A stretch of DNA of 64,000 bases from Solen grandis (taxonomy: Eukaryota; Mollusca; Bivalvia; Adapedonta; Solenidae). The notes under the pieces were generated by a model. That model saw only the letters and a program-made list of their open reading frames with translations, did not search any database and was not told the origin of the DNA. Location: contig CM037780.1 in the NCBI GenBank assembly GCA_021229015.1, positions 64,271,354-64,335,353 of the forward strand, written 5' to 3'. Each line of letters starts with the position of its first letter. Within the stretch, counting starts at the first letter, position 1. The position numbers were made by a program, and so were the translations under genes. This document shows, in pieces, positions 49,901 through 63,000 of this stretch.

Positions 49901-51220
49901 TTTTCTTTTGTCTAGCCTGTATTACAAGAACATTCCGTTTTGTGTAACACAACACTGTAGCACTGTTATCTGTTGCATTTAGTGACAAGTCTGTATTCAT
50001 GAGAAACAAAAAATCATTGTATCATTTGCACATTGTTATGTATGAGACTAGCGGTGTTATACATGATATCATACCTGGTCACATTAAATTAAGCTATGTC
50101 ATGGGTGAATTTGAACATAAAAATGTGTTGATATGAACTAGTATTAATAGAATTGGAACTGTATGATATTCCGGTATTTTTATTGTTGGATATTTGGTGT
50201 AGATCGGACTTTGTAAATAATACATTAAATATATATATATATCTCTTAGGTACGCTGCCATAACATAGGTTTAACAAATCAAGCAGCACACTTGAGAGCA
50301 TGGGGGAGAGAGAGAGAGAGAGAGATAAACACTTTATCTGACAGTGTTCATCATTTATGAAAAAAGAAGTACTGATCCCTTCCCCATGTATGTGTTAATA
50401 TATAGTAAGTACTTTATCACAGGCGTAAGATATATTGGTATAGGATATTGGTGTAAATATTGATTTTTCTGACTGGATCGCACTTACTCAGAAATATCAT
50501 ATTTATTTTTTTGTATATTTTTGCTACTAGAAATTTTTTTTAAAAAGCTTTTTACTGCATTAGTTAAACTCCTTTTGAATGTTTATATCGTATTGACCTA
50601 TCTGTTTTTCAAATATCAGGAAACTGATGTTTATAACTGAATAAAATTTGTTTAAAACTGAAACTGAATATTTTCCTCTTTTTCACCCAGGTCATATTCA
50701 AACTCTATCCAGGCTTGAAAACTAGCATTTGGTATTGTAGCCGGGTACAGGTATTTAGTGATAAATAAATGGCTCAACCGGGTCTCAAACCCTGGGCTTC
50801 AGGAATACCGTTCCTTCCAACTTAGCTACCAAGCCACATGTCTTCTACAGTATGTTTTCTGGATTTGATTTTGAAAGAGCATTTCTAGACTGAAATTCAG
50901 AGTTAAATGGAGGGAAGAATGACTGAAATATGAATGACTGCATAAATCCTGATCAGCCTACATGAACTGCACAAACTTAACAGGTGTCATGTTTGCCATT
51001 CATCTTGGCCTAACTTTAATAAGAATAAGAGGGTAAAACAATTTCACCTTCTTAAAGTGTCGCATGACAGAACTCTCTAAAATTCAAAGTTTACCAAAAA
51101 TGTTGATAAGTTAAGAGTTTTTAATTACATTAGCAGCTTCTTATATGCTTAATATGGCATTCCTGTGACAAATTATTTTATTATTTAATTACCTTTTATT
51201 TTATGATGGCTTATAATGAC
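46936..51220. other. Intron or downstream DNA, no firm gene
   Basis: AT-rich DNA with poly-T runs (for example about 47878-47893), a TG run at about 48399-48412, a G-run at about 49520-49531 and a GA run at about 50305-50326. A second strong-looking acceptor at 47915-47916 would add only E-S-S-L-C-K before a stop. Short open frames on both strands lack recognisable domains. Confidence 0.5.
50765..50840 (-). mobile_element. tRNA-derived SINE head, minus strand
   Basis: The minus strand reads tggcttggtagctaagttgg (A-box-like, plus 50818-50837) and then agggtttgagaccc (B-box-like, plus about 50780-50793), at tRNA-like spacing. The head differs from the SINE family at 702-1000, so this may be a second family. 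It is not a good tRNA gene, because the flanking acceptor-stem halves do not obviously pair. Confidence 0.45.
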
Positions 51221-51223
51221 AGA

Positions 51224-51295
51224 ACCAGTATAAAACTTGATCAAGTTGTAAATATTTTGCAGATTGACACGGTTTTACACTGTTCCCACATATAC
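51224..51295. mobile_element. Decayed copy of the TTAA MITE palindrome
   Basis: The words ccagtataaaacttgatcaagttg and gcagattgacacggttttacactgtt resemble the two arms of the palindrome in the MITE 350 bases downstream, with many substitutions. The ends are not recognisable. Confidence 0.35.
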
Positions 51296-51574
51296 CATTA
51301 TCTATAAGTAGAGAATGCAGCATTATCAAACCTGATCCGATTGAGAATTGCTCTTTAAGGTAATCCGTCCATTATTAAATTATAATCATGATCCTTTAAC
51401 TGTTTAAAATGACAAGTGCAGAAGCAAGCATCTATTAACTTGGAATATAGGTTGTTCTGCTTGAAGTCCATAAAGGCTTGCATTTACTTTGAAATTCCCA
51501 TGATCACTTGATGGACCAAGATCACAGTTGAATGACGGTTTGTTTACCTTAAGACTGAGTGAACCAGCATAGTT

Positions 51575-51800
51575 ATAACCCTTTCCCTCATAGAGGACAC
51601 CATGAAAGGACCTATGCGAACAGCATAAAACCAGAGCAGCCTGCGAGTAACTCGCAGGCTGATCAGGTTTTATGCTGTTCGCTGCTCCTCAGTGGTCTGG
51701 AAATGAGGATTTTGTAATTAAATTTGGTAAGGTTCTGCAGATCAGGCTTTATGTGATATCTATTGAGGGCGTCAAAAGTCTATATGAGGGAAGGGGTTAA
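51575..51800 (-). mobile_element. piggyBac-like MITE, second copy in opposite orientation
   Basis: The body at 51579-51796 (218 bases) is closely similar to the reverse complement of the copy at 32441-32674. It starts CCCTTTCCCTCATAGAGGAC and ends TATATGAGGGAAGGGG. The right flank is TTAA (51797-51800); the left flank is ATAA (51575-51578), a one-base decay. A 67-base palindrome (51616-51682, from gcgaacagc to gctgttcgc, with a few mismatches) lies inside. Compared with the first copy it has a deletion of about 13 bases near the gtaaggtt word. Confidence 0.85.
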
Positions 51801-54800
51801 CTGTCATATCTGAATGTTTGTGTTATACTTTCAGACACTATATCTTGAGTGGAAAGGTCTTTAATTACTTGCAGGCTGATCACTGCAGGTACCCTTAGTT
51901 TGTATAATTGGCATTGTATGAGTGTGCCTCCATGATACTGTACAAGTCATGTTTGAAAGTGTAGAAAATGTTCATTAAACAGAACATAATATTTTTTTAA
52001 CTACATAATTAAACAACTACAAAATCTTTCCAGAAATGTACAATGAAACCTACACCTTTATATAAATGGTTGATACAGTCTTGTATCAAAATTATCTGTA
52101 TTTCACAAAAAACAATTTTGAAAACTTCACATCCCATTTATATCTGAAACATGTTTATAACTGATAAATATTTATCTCATCCAACATTCACCAATAGATC
52201 ACACTTATAAGTTTGATATGTTAATATATCTTCTGCATCTAAATATAAATGTTCCTCGTATCAATATATTCACCATTATGAATAATTTGTTGAAAACTTC
52301 AAAAACACAAGGAATGATCGAATGTGGGGGCATCAAAATGTCATAAAAATAAAACCAATGAGAGCAGTTTTTCTTTCCAAATGAATTAAAATTAGTCTCA
52401 AATCCTTTAATATGCTGCAAATTTTTGCTTTTTATTGCAACCAGTTACAATAGCAAAATGCTTAAGGATTCTTTATCATTTATACGTTAGTCCTATAAAA
52501 ATGGTATATTATATTTGGAATAAGCAAGTGTACGCCAATGTCATAAACTAATGAGGATTTTCTTGAAAATAAACTTTTTAAAAAAAAAATAGACAGTTAA
52601 TATAAGGTTTACAGATATTTTTTCATTAATCTTTATGTTTTTACTATGTGAGTTATTGATCTGGTTGTGTCCAGGGACTGGACTGGACTGGACATGCTTA
52701 TGAAGAGAGACTGAGCTGTTGTCAGGCAGATCTAACAACATGACACTTATCACTTGATAAGATCTATGTAAACTAAGTAGACTTAACCTGTTTTTAAGTT
52801 GTAAATAATGCCTATTATTTCAGTAAATAAGAGCCTTTATTAATGAACCATAATAGTTTAAGTGTAGCCAGGGTTTAACCCACCTTTACCCTTTTGTCTG
52901 GGGATTACATTATGGGTCAACTGTTTACTATCATATACCATGTGATCTGTTATATAAACTAGATTAGCATGTGATCACATGATATCCTAGTGGCATTATT
53001 GGTTAATCTAGCGGTAATCATCTGATTTCATCATAAACATATTTGTATGTAAACACTGAAATAGTTTGTAGTCCCATTAGAGAAAATATGATGATCAAAT
53101 TAATTTTGCCGTCTTATTAAGTCTATGTCACGTGACCAACCATAACGGATGAAGGATGTGAGTACATGAACTCAGCTTGGAAACAACAATTTCAGTTGTA
53201 ATACATGTCATGAAACCTACACAACCAGGTATGTTTAAATTAATGATCATGGGCAGGATTTTCATATGAATAGCAACAGACAAAAGGGTCAAGGACACAG
53301 TGAATCATCACAGGTCATTCTTGAGCATAGACCTATTTTGGGAATATACTGATATTGAAAATGTGTCGTTTGGAACAAAATAATACAGAACAAGAACAAT
53401 AATTTTACTAATAATAAAGTTAAAAAACAATCTAGAAAGAATTTTTAGATTTGGAAACTCATCATGATTAAAGGAAATCAAGTCCAGATATGATGAATAT
53501 TAATTTTTCCTGCAATGCTGCACATGAAAAGGCATGTTTATCTTCTTAAAGAATGTGGTGTATTGCAATTATTTGAACAGATCACCTTTGGTCTTTAAAA
53601 TATGGAGACTGCTCAGAACAAGTGGCAATTAATTCGAGATAGACTGCAGTAGGTTTTGTTGTAAAGAAACAACCGATGCGTTAATAAAATTTGAATGATG
53701 CTTGTCTCTCTCGCTTTTCACTCCCCCAGCATTCTCTGATTCAAAATACATGGCTCGTATTTTCTGCATCCAATAGCACTTGTGAATGATTATTTGTCAG
53801 AAAACTAAATAAAGGACTGTCTGTGATTCCATCTATCATTTAAATGGAGGACATTAATTAGCCTATCAGCGGAACTTGTCAGCTGAGGATAAGGGAAGGT
53901 CGGACATCCTTCATTCTTTCCGTGAAGGTCACCTATTTTTTCACCCTCCGAGGATTAATTAATTGGGATTAGATTAATTTTGAACCCTTGCGACTAAAAG
54001 AGGAGTTATATCTCAGTTAGTTTGGGCACTTTATCACAATATAATATTTATTTGATTATTCCTCACAAGGCTGCTCAAACTTCAATAGAAATGAGAAATG
54101 TTTTTCAACATCCTGTTTTTCACTGTTGATTTTTTCCCCAACCAGAACAAAAAATCAGTTACGATCAAAGAAATATGGCTCTATCGTGAGGAACACTCAG
54201 CTGTTCTTTAGCTGAGTTGTGTAATGTAAAAAAGAACATATCAGCTGCCTGGATCTTCCATTAGGAGGGTTGAAAATGAATGAGACTGGTCTTAATGGCT
54301 TTTAAGAATTCAAATCACATGTTTTGAAGACTGCCTTCTACATGCTGTGAGGGAAAAATGTGTTTCTTTGTGACTATAAATAATTTCATGTGTCGCCAAT
54401 AATCTCATGTTAGAGATAATGAAGTACAAGTTCTGCTGTATATATACTTCTAATTCAGGAGAATGCAGTTAGAGCATAATGGCTGCAGTGTTCAGTAATT
54501 TGCTCCCAAAGTCTGTCGAGGCTGATTACCTGGGGAAAAATAGTGAAATATTTTTGGTGTAATAGTTGATGATTCATCAAGACTACATTGTTTAAAGTCT
54601 CAGAATACCGCCACTTAGCATGTGGATATCATCAGAAACATTACGAGAAATTCTGAATTAAGACTCTGAAACTTTGGCTAGACTTTTTTTTTTTTTTTTT
54701 TTTTTTTGTTCATGTTGACAATATATATTGGACTGTCATTCTTACCTGCTAAAAAATACAAACAATCGAAGAAAGGGTGTAGATGTGAACTACCTGTTAT

Positions 54801-57800
54801 TTTAGCATATTGATATTAACGAGTTTTACATACCTGTTGATAAATGTTTTGCGTTCAAAAGTTTTAAACGGACCCAAAGAAGCGGTGATGAAGGGTAGTC
54901 ATAAAATATTTCGACAACATCCATGCAAAATTACAAATTACTAGCACATGAATAAGTTATACCATTCAAAACCCCATCTTAAATTACAGGAAGAATTGAA
55001 TGACGCTTGTTATCACGTTACTATTTATAGCACCGTTAGTGTTGACATCTCGCGGGGATAAAGAGGGCCCGAGATATCCCAGCATACCCTGCGAGAGGTT
55101 ACGGGGGTCACGAGGTTCATTTACGCAGATAAGAGTTGACAGATGATCCCCTTTATCTGCAAAAATATCCACATGTGCAGAAACCCATCAAAGTCTCTTT
55201 ATTGACTCTTTATGTCAAGAGGAAATATGAAATCACGTTAATATCGTTTGTCATCTGTTCATTTAAAAATAAAATAAAATAAGTAAAATACGCAAACAAA
55301 CAAACAGAAATTCGTGTCTTGATAAGGTATGCAAATCTTATCTCATCTCTAAGTTCCGTTTATTTTGAAAATTCTCTTTCTTTCCTTTAAAATCAAAACA
55401 ATGCATTTTTGCAAAGATGAAACTTATTAGACAAATGCTTTTAATCAGCGAAGACTATTTCAAAACAAACTAGTTTAATGCAGGGATAGGGAAAGAAACA
55501 TCTGTAAGAACAAGCATTTAAAACATTCTGACAGGTTTATGTTATAAAGCATGTAACTGAGGAAGAAAGGATCAAATACCACTACAATGGGTTCAAGTGA
55601 TCGCTGTTGTGATGCAGATATATTATCAGGGATAATAAACTTCCCTGCATTTAAGTACCTTCTGAGTGAATGCGGATGGGTCGCACCACATTGCAGCTAG
55701 TCAAAACCAAGCAAAGAACAAGGCTGGTTTTGTGCTGAACATGTTATTTGATATCCACATAAGGCTTTGTGGTCGCCGTTTGAAGCATAAATGGAGGTTT
55801 TTGGAAAACAACTTTGTTACTAATTACCCTAGCTGGTTACATTGACAACTAGATTTCATCGTAATATACAGACTCGATATGTCAAAACAATTGTAGAACG
55901 AAAACATACATATTGTCATGAAAAATACAGTCATTATTAAGTTACTATCGCAAGAATGATAAATACTGCTCTCTTACGCAAGAGAAAATACAAGAGTGGA
56001 GAGGGTTAGGTGATACATGTACTGCCATATCATATGCACTATATTCATTGCAATATTCATACGCGCATATACAGTTGCAGTAACTACATGCACTTCGTTG
56101 AACAAAATACATTCTAAATACAACTAAGGCTATATTGGCGTCCACCTGTATAAAACAGTCGATCTGTTTATAGTGGTCAAAATTTAATGTTGCAGGCTGA
56201 CAGTTGTATACGGTCTACCTCAATGTAAAAGGTACCCGGACAAATCAGACACCATTATTAGTCACCGAACTCATTATTGACTGTAGTTTGAATACTTCAA
56301 AGAAACAGTGATACACTCTAAAATAAATGTTTGTACAAGAAATAGTGATACAACAGTAATATAAATGTACATATTCTTAGGCTGCAAATGAATGTCATTT
56401 ATACTACGTTTTTGATAGAGTAGAGAAATAAGAATAGTGAGAGACAAAAGTGACTCTAAATGTCATGTGTTATGTTAGGTATATGACTTCTTGGAAGCCT
56501 TATGTAAGTATGTACATCCGTCCTTCTATCTATGTTTGTCTGTTCATCCGCCCATCTTTCCTTATACAATGTACTCTTTTCCTTCATTGTAAACATGCAT
56601 CATGATTATGTTCATTCAAGTTCTTCCTCTTTCTCCTTCTCTAACCTCCACTGAAGTTCTGCCTCCAACCCCTATCTCTCTAATTTTCTTTCCCATTTTC
56701 TCTATAATTAAACATAATACATTACATTACAATACGTTCTTGAGTCGTCCTCAGTTATTCATAATTTTCTCAACCGTCATAAATATTTCCTTGTAGCTAT
56801 CGCTTACTACAACTATTCAAACCACATAATAGAATCATGTCACGACATGAAACTCTGGAAATGATTGCCCAATTCATCATGACAGAGAAAATTAATTGGC
56901 TCACGTTTTTAAATGGAAATCCTACAGTGTTTCTTGCAGGGATAAACAAAAAAAACAACTCCTTATTATTGCTTTGCCTTCATATTTAAATTTCATGTCA
57001 ATTCCTGGTTTTAATTGAAATCCTTAATTATTCCTTCTATTTAAAAAATAATCCTCGCTATTTCTCTGAGATCATTTAGCAGACCGTAATGCAAAGTGAA
57101 CATAAAATTCAATATTCTGCAATTTTCTTACTTGGGGGAAAAACAAGCTAACAAATGTTGAATCAAATGATTCCATGTATTTTAAAACCCGAGCTATAAG
57201 ACTGAAATTTGTTCTTGTTTCTGGAGTAAACAAGGCTGCAAATGTGTGTGTGTGTGTGTTTGTGTGTGTGTGTTTGCATTCTATCAAACACGGGTTCTTC
57301 TTCTTCTTCCTCCTCTTCTTCATATCAGAATTTCCATTAGTCCAGGATTCTGTGTATTCTTTTAGTGCATTTTTTATATCCTTAACCCTATCAAACTTAC
57401 CTCGACGCAAAACCAATGAAAATTATTTAATAAACAGAAATATCGTAATAATCATAAACATCATCATTTTGGTGGGAAATCTGGCATTTTTATGCTCATT
57501 TGCATAAGAATAATTAATATGATGCAATGCGGGATGATCAGAGGATATGTATCACAATTGCTTTGAGACATGAGTGTCATTTTGCCTGGAAACTCAGATT
57601 GATTTCGAGTTGTTATGCTTGCTGAAAGCACCAGTCCGAGATTAAATTGCGTGTTTGTATGGAATGATATTTCCCGAGTTATTAAATAATCTGCTTTTAT
57701 ATTGGATGAGATCGGAGTGCGTTTTCAACCTGAAATCTATTATTTCTTCGTTTATTGAAGTTGCTGGATACACATGCAGCTTCCGTTCTGAATGATGCTG

Positions 57801-58360
57801 TACTTATAATTATTCAGCGAAATGAACATACAGACATTTGGGCTGAATATATCTTTCAGTTTTTTTTTGTTGTTGTTTTTTTGTGTGTGTTCCTGTAATA
57901 TAAACATCGGTTAAGATTGCAGGAGACACGATTGTAATGTAATATCCGCCATTTTCTAAATGATAAACTAAGGATAAGCCCTTGAATAAATATCCCATAA
58001 TACTGGCGACATAGGGCCTGATTCATAAAGCCATACAGAGTTACTATGATCAGTTTTATACACAGTTTCATACGGAACACGACTTCTGTCAGTTTGCTGG
58101 TTATTCTATACAAAGTAATTTATTGATTAGATAAAAGGGACTTTGTTAATTCATGCAACATGGGCCGTATCAGAAAGAATGTAGCCTGTATTAAACCTGA
58201 TCAGCCATGCAAGTAATAAGCCGGTTGATTTGGTATTAGAGAACAGAACAGAACAATTCTGTTCTGTTGGTATTACAAATGTTGCTTCCTTAATTATGAT
58301 AAAGAATTGTCTACCTTTTTTCTTTTCTTCACTTTTTCTTTTCTTCTTGTTATTAGTATC
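51801..58360. other. Intron or downstream DNA with possible regulatory islands
   Basis: No exon is supported. Nonrepetitive, less AT-rich islands with TAATTA-type words occur at about 53860-54000 (acattaattagcctatcagcgg; gattaattaattgggattag), about 55045-55150, and about 57500-57730. They are candidates for regulatory elements only. A poly-T run lies at about 54687-54708. A GT run at about 57244-57276 underlies spurious Val/Cys-rich frames (57175-57507). Confidence 0.4.
58242..58268. repeat. Perfect 12-bp inverted repeat
   Basis: aacagaacagaa (58242-58253), then caa, then ttctgttctgtt (58257-58268): perfect arms with a 3-base loop. It lies beside words (attaaacctgatcagcc, about 58190-58206) that resemble the palindrome of the TTAA MITE, so it may be part of a decayed relative. 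Confidence 0.8.
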
Positions 58361-58363
58361 GTC

Positions 58364-58535
58364 ACCACCACCACCACCACCACCACCGTCATCATCATCA
58401 TCATCATCATCATCACTACTACTTTCATCATCATCATTATCATATCATCATCATCATCATCATCACTACTACTTTCATCATCATCATCATCATCATCATC
58501 ACCATCAGCAGCAGCAGCATAAGCAGCAGTTGCAG
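58364..58535. repeat. Compound triplet microsatellite (CAC/ATC/AGC)
   Basis: Runs of CAC, then long ATC runs with ACTACTTTC interruptions duplicated at about 58414-58426 and 58466-58478, then AGC/CAG triplets. Overlapping open frames (58230-58553) encode only homopolymeric Pro, Ser, His and Gln and are products of the repeat. Confidence 0.95.
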
Positions 58536-58689
58536 CAGCAACGTTACACGTAAATAAGGTTATCGTTCTGCCTCTTCTGTATTCCCGTTTGTGTACTTGC
58601 TATTCTTGGAAGAAATAAAGACATTTTCTGTCTTGTGCTGTTTAATTATTGGGAGATAGTTTATACTGAGAATTGTTTTTAGTCGGATT

Positions 58690-58805
58690 TGGCTTTTCAG
58701 CGGTCATTAACATGGCATAAAATGGCGAATTGGAGCGGCAAAGGTTAATTACGTGTCAATTAATACTTTAACCAGTAATTACCGCGTGTGTGCAATTCAG
58801 TAATT
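58690..58805. promoter_or_regulatory. Candidate enhancer-like noncoding island
   Basis: A compact stretch with cggtcattaacatggc, aattggagcggcaaaggttaattacg, gtcaattaatac and ccagtaattaccgcg. Several TAATTA/ATTAC homeodomain-type words and a nuclear-receptor-like aaaggtta lie within about 100 bases of balanced composition. Function is inferred from motif clustering alone. Confidence 0.3.
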
Positions 58806-59017
58806 TTACTGGAGATGTTAACATTTTCTGTGAGCCTGTAACAGCATATGATATTGATTTGTGAATCTGTAGACTAGCATTAATATAATACACTCGGAAG
58901 AGAATTGAAGCCTCCCGGAGTAAAATGCAGATGAAGTAGACGTTACCAGATTCCAGATTGTGCGAGGAAAATATCTGATGATATTAATATCAATTGATAG
59001 ATCTTTGTAATGAATAC

Positions 59018-59032
59018 ATATATATATATATA
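59018..59032. repeat. (TA)n microsatellite
   Basis: A short TA run followed by acacacatg. Confidence 0.8.
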
Positions 59033-59721
59033 CACACATGTTATGAATTCAAGAGTATTAATATCAATTGAATTTTAAATATAAGCTGACTGGCATATGG
59101 ATGGTATGTATATATTAATAATGCATGGATCTTCTATTGACATTATACCAAAATATCTGTCTATTTTATCAATATAGGCTAAAAAGCCCAATGGAATTTG
59201 ACGATAAAAAATGAAATCTACATACAACTCATGTCGAGATGTGAATTCATAATAATCTAATTCATTTACACATTGTTCCTGTGTGTGCATGCGTGAAACC
59301 ATGCATGCTCACGCGTTTGAGTTATTCAACAAATTGCTATGATAATTCAAGAGTTTAACAAGCATGCATTGAATAACTACTCAGATAAATTGGATTTCAT
59401 ATGCTATTAATGATTACTTTGTGAGCTGAAAAATACATGTATTACTAAAATTATTGATAGTAAATTTTCTAAACTGCAAAATCACGTGTCCACTAGTAAT
59501 GTTACAAGTTGTCATGCAATACTTGAGTCTTCAAGCACCAAACCTAACCCACTTCCCTGGAATTTAAACCTTACCTTATATAAACTCATTTTGACATGGC
59601 AGACCCAGTGTCTACTCTGTTTGCTCATACAATATTGTAGCCCAGTGTCTACGCAGTCTGCTGGGCAAAGAAAAAAAACTTTTTGTTTCATATACCATTA
59701 AAAATTCAGTCAATTGATATC

Positions 59722-60010
59722 ACGTCCGCATCGGGAGGGGGAGGTTGTGGATTCGATTCCCTGCCTCGACACACCAAAGTCGTAAAAATGGTACTGTTAT
59801 AGCTCCCTTGTTTGGCGTTCAGCATATAAGGGTAGTTGCAGGACTTGTTGTAATGTGACTGAGTGTGGTATCATACCAAATGTCTACGACGTGATACTGT
59901 AGCGTGGCAGCATTATATCTGTCTCAAGTAGACATCGTCTCCAAATGACTGAAATACTGTCGGTGGGATGTTAAACCCAACAAACAAACAAACAAACAAA
60001 CAAACAAACA
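59722..60010 (+). mobile_element. tRNA-derived SINE, 5' truncated, with (AAAC)n tail
   Basis: Same family as 702-1000. The B-box region is attcgattccc (59751-59761), followed by accaaagtcgtaaaaatggt, agcatataagggtagtt, gtctacgacgtgatactg and atatctgtctcaagtagac. It ends with about eight AAAC units (about 59977-60010). The A-box half of the head is missing or too altered to see, so this copy was probably 5' truncated on insertion or has decayed. Confidence 0.85.
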
Positions 60011-63000
60011 ATTTATATCACAAAGTCATTGTACATTAATATTTATGGGGTAAATGATATTAATGTTTGCCATGTTTAACTTTTATATTTTTTTTTCTAT
60101 ATTTTTTTTATGTTATCAGAGCGATTGAATATGCCGTCCACAGATTCCTATATGTACAGTGTATCCAACAATCACCCATTTCTTGGTAGTTTGATTTTTA
60201 TCGCAAAGTTGTCCAAAAATATCTATTTCTCTCTTGCGTTTATTTCAATATCCTTGGCAGCTGTTAACCTGTTCTTTGTCTTGCATTGCTTTATTCATTG
60301 TTCTCCCTGGATATTCAATTGAAGTGAGTGAATCCATAAAACAAGGCAAACAGCTCTTTCAAAAATCTTTCCCTTTCTGCTTTAACATCTTGTTTTGTAT
60401 TGAATTTTCCTGAGACATCTGTTTGAAAGGTTTGGCATGTATTTGTCTTGTCTTCAAATGAATCATCTTCTTAATAGATCTTGTGTTTAATTATTGACAT
60501 TATACATCTCACGGTACCGTCTCTGTTTGATGAATGGCTACTATCTAATAAACATGATTATGTTGTAACATCAAAGATTCAAGTTATGCTATATGAATAA
60601 TAAGAACTATTATAGTCATGAATAAAACTGTCTGTTGTTGTGCATTTTAGCGTTCCTGCAAATAGACATAAATGCTTTACGTACACGGTGGTATAAACAT
60701 CATACAGCATTGGATCATGTGTTGTTTTTTTGAACTACATGTCGAGGGTTGTAAGTGCATATGGAAATAGAAGGATATGGGGCAGTTTCGCAGCTATCCC
60801 TCGATATGTGCTGCTTAAACCCTGGTGAGCGCAACATGAAAATATGTATCTCTGATATAATTAATCAAATATAATTATTAAAACAATCACTAATTTTAAA
60901 CTAATAGTAATATATACAGGGCGGCAATTGTAGTTGTAGTTGCTTCATACCAATTATATTGTCGAGCAAGGTCGGACTGGTACGCCATCGTTTTTTTTTT
61001 GTGTGTGCTTTTTTTTTTTTTGTTAAATGTTAACCTACTTCATGCCTTCTACGTCGTATTGAACACAAGTTTTTTTGTGCAAACAATCTCTTGTGACAGA
61101 CTGATATGAAGAAAATGGTATATTATATATCAAAAATAGTATGGTTACCATGAGACATTCAAGAGCTGATACAACCATGTTGCTTGTCCCTCTGCAAGTA
61201 ATAGGAATTCCATGCATGCTTGGTAACAGAGCCGCCGTCTGAGCAATGATAATATTCAGTATGTGCTTATTATTGAAATGGCCAGCCAGGTGTCTTGTGG
61301 AACTCTGCCATAAAACTCATTCCACACAGTACTGTAGGTTGTCGTCCTAAACTGCCTCAAAGGTCTGTTACATCGACACTTTATACAGTTAGGACTCGAA
61401 CCCTCAACCTTCCATTTTATAAACGGATATGTTTTAACCATGTTATGATGAAAACGGTTTGAAACAATAAACATAACATTAAATTTGTCAAGTAACCACA
61501 ACAAAAATAGTTGATTTAATTAATATAATTACATTAAATAATCCTGATCAAAATGGTTTGCTCAGCTGCCTGTATATGTCCACCAAAGCTGCTTTTCATC
61601 AGATCAATACCATGCCGTAGACATGTGGCATTATATCACACCCACTCACATCGATGTAAAATAAAGTTTAGTATCCTGTAACCAGGGTCAACCAGTCCTG
61701 GAAGTACCCCTATATACAGAGCACCAAGATTGGGAGATAAACCTGTGCCTTTGTTTATGAATTTAGCATAATGTAGCCAAGAATATGACCTATGACCTAC
61801 CGGACACGGATTTGGGATACTCGGTGTATTTTGTGTGTGCAATTCTTTATGTTGTTCTGGGATTCACATGATAGAGGTTATTTATTTTTCCTGCTATAAG
61901 AATAGGTACATGTCTAAGTGTACTACATGTATAGCCTAATATATTATCAAGTAATAATTCAGTTGCTATGGTAACCGATCACACATTTTAGAGAAGCATT
62001 TAGGAAATTAAATTTATTATGACGCCTAATTTACTATACTAGGAAGAAGCCAAAAAATAATGTCTTCACAAAACTGATTTACAAACTAACAACAGCAACT
62101 GTTTCGAGAAAAACATGTTTAGTTTAACTATGTATCATTCAATTTACATTTAAGCAAATGAGATAGATACTTAAGTCTTGTATATTCTTTCAAACTATTT
62201 TGAGAAAGAATGAGCATGGCTAAGAAGGAAAACATTTAATAATAGTTTAATCATAGTTCCAGACGTATTTTAACAAGGTTTTTGTCCGATGCCCCCTGTT
62301 TGCACATTAGAAGATTCAAGCCTAGAGCAGTTTCAAAGACAACTCTTAAATGAAATCCTCGTGCACATTATTCTCCAAGAACTAAGACATTTTCTACACC
62401 GTGATTTATTGAAAACATTTCTTGGATGCAATTTGGATAAAATCAAATTGTTCATTCCATAATTTGAATATCTTGAGTTTTGGATGTGCGTATACGATGT
62501 GCTTTTAGCACCGAGGCTGATTTGCATCTTATTTGAATTTAATCAGACTGTACTAGTCAGAATGTAAGGGTATCGGTATATTTATTCGCAGATTCCCTTT
62601 GTCAATCAGACTTAATATTTTCCTTGCTGTTTTGAGAGAAAATGTCCATGTACATGCCTTGCATCGACAATACATTGACTATTAAATATTTTAATTCAAA
62701 ACCATATATGATTTTTGTATGTGGTTCAGCTTCAGAATGGCTAAAGAATGTGATTATTCATTCTCATTAATTCACCCGCCCGAGTAATATTGAACAGTAA
62801 CACTATTCATACATATTAAAAGTGATAAATTTTAGGGATCTTGACAGTTTCTTTGATTTTCAGCAATTACTCAGTGCCACCCCTCACTTATGCCTAGCTT
62901 AATGACAGTATTTCAGATGCCGCCAGCCACTGTCGGCCAATTATAGCGCCCCTCTTTTGTCCCCTAAACCCTCTTGCTATCCTTTTGTGTTTCCAAAGGG

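Noticed and set aside
58230..58553. Frames encoding Pro/Ser/His/Gln homopolymers
   Set aside because: They are translations of a compound CAC/ATC/AGC microsatellite.
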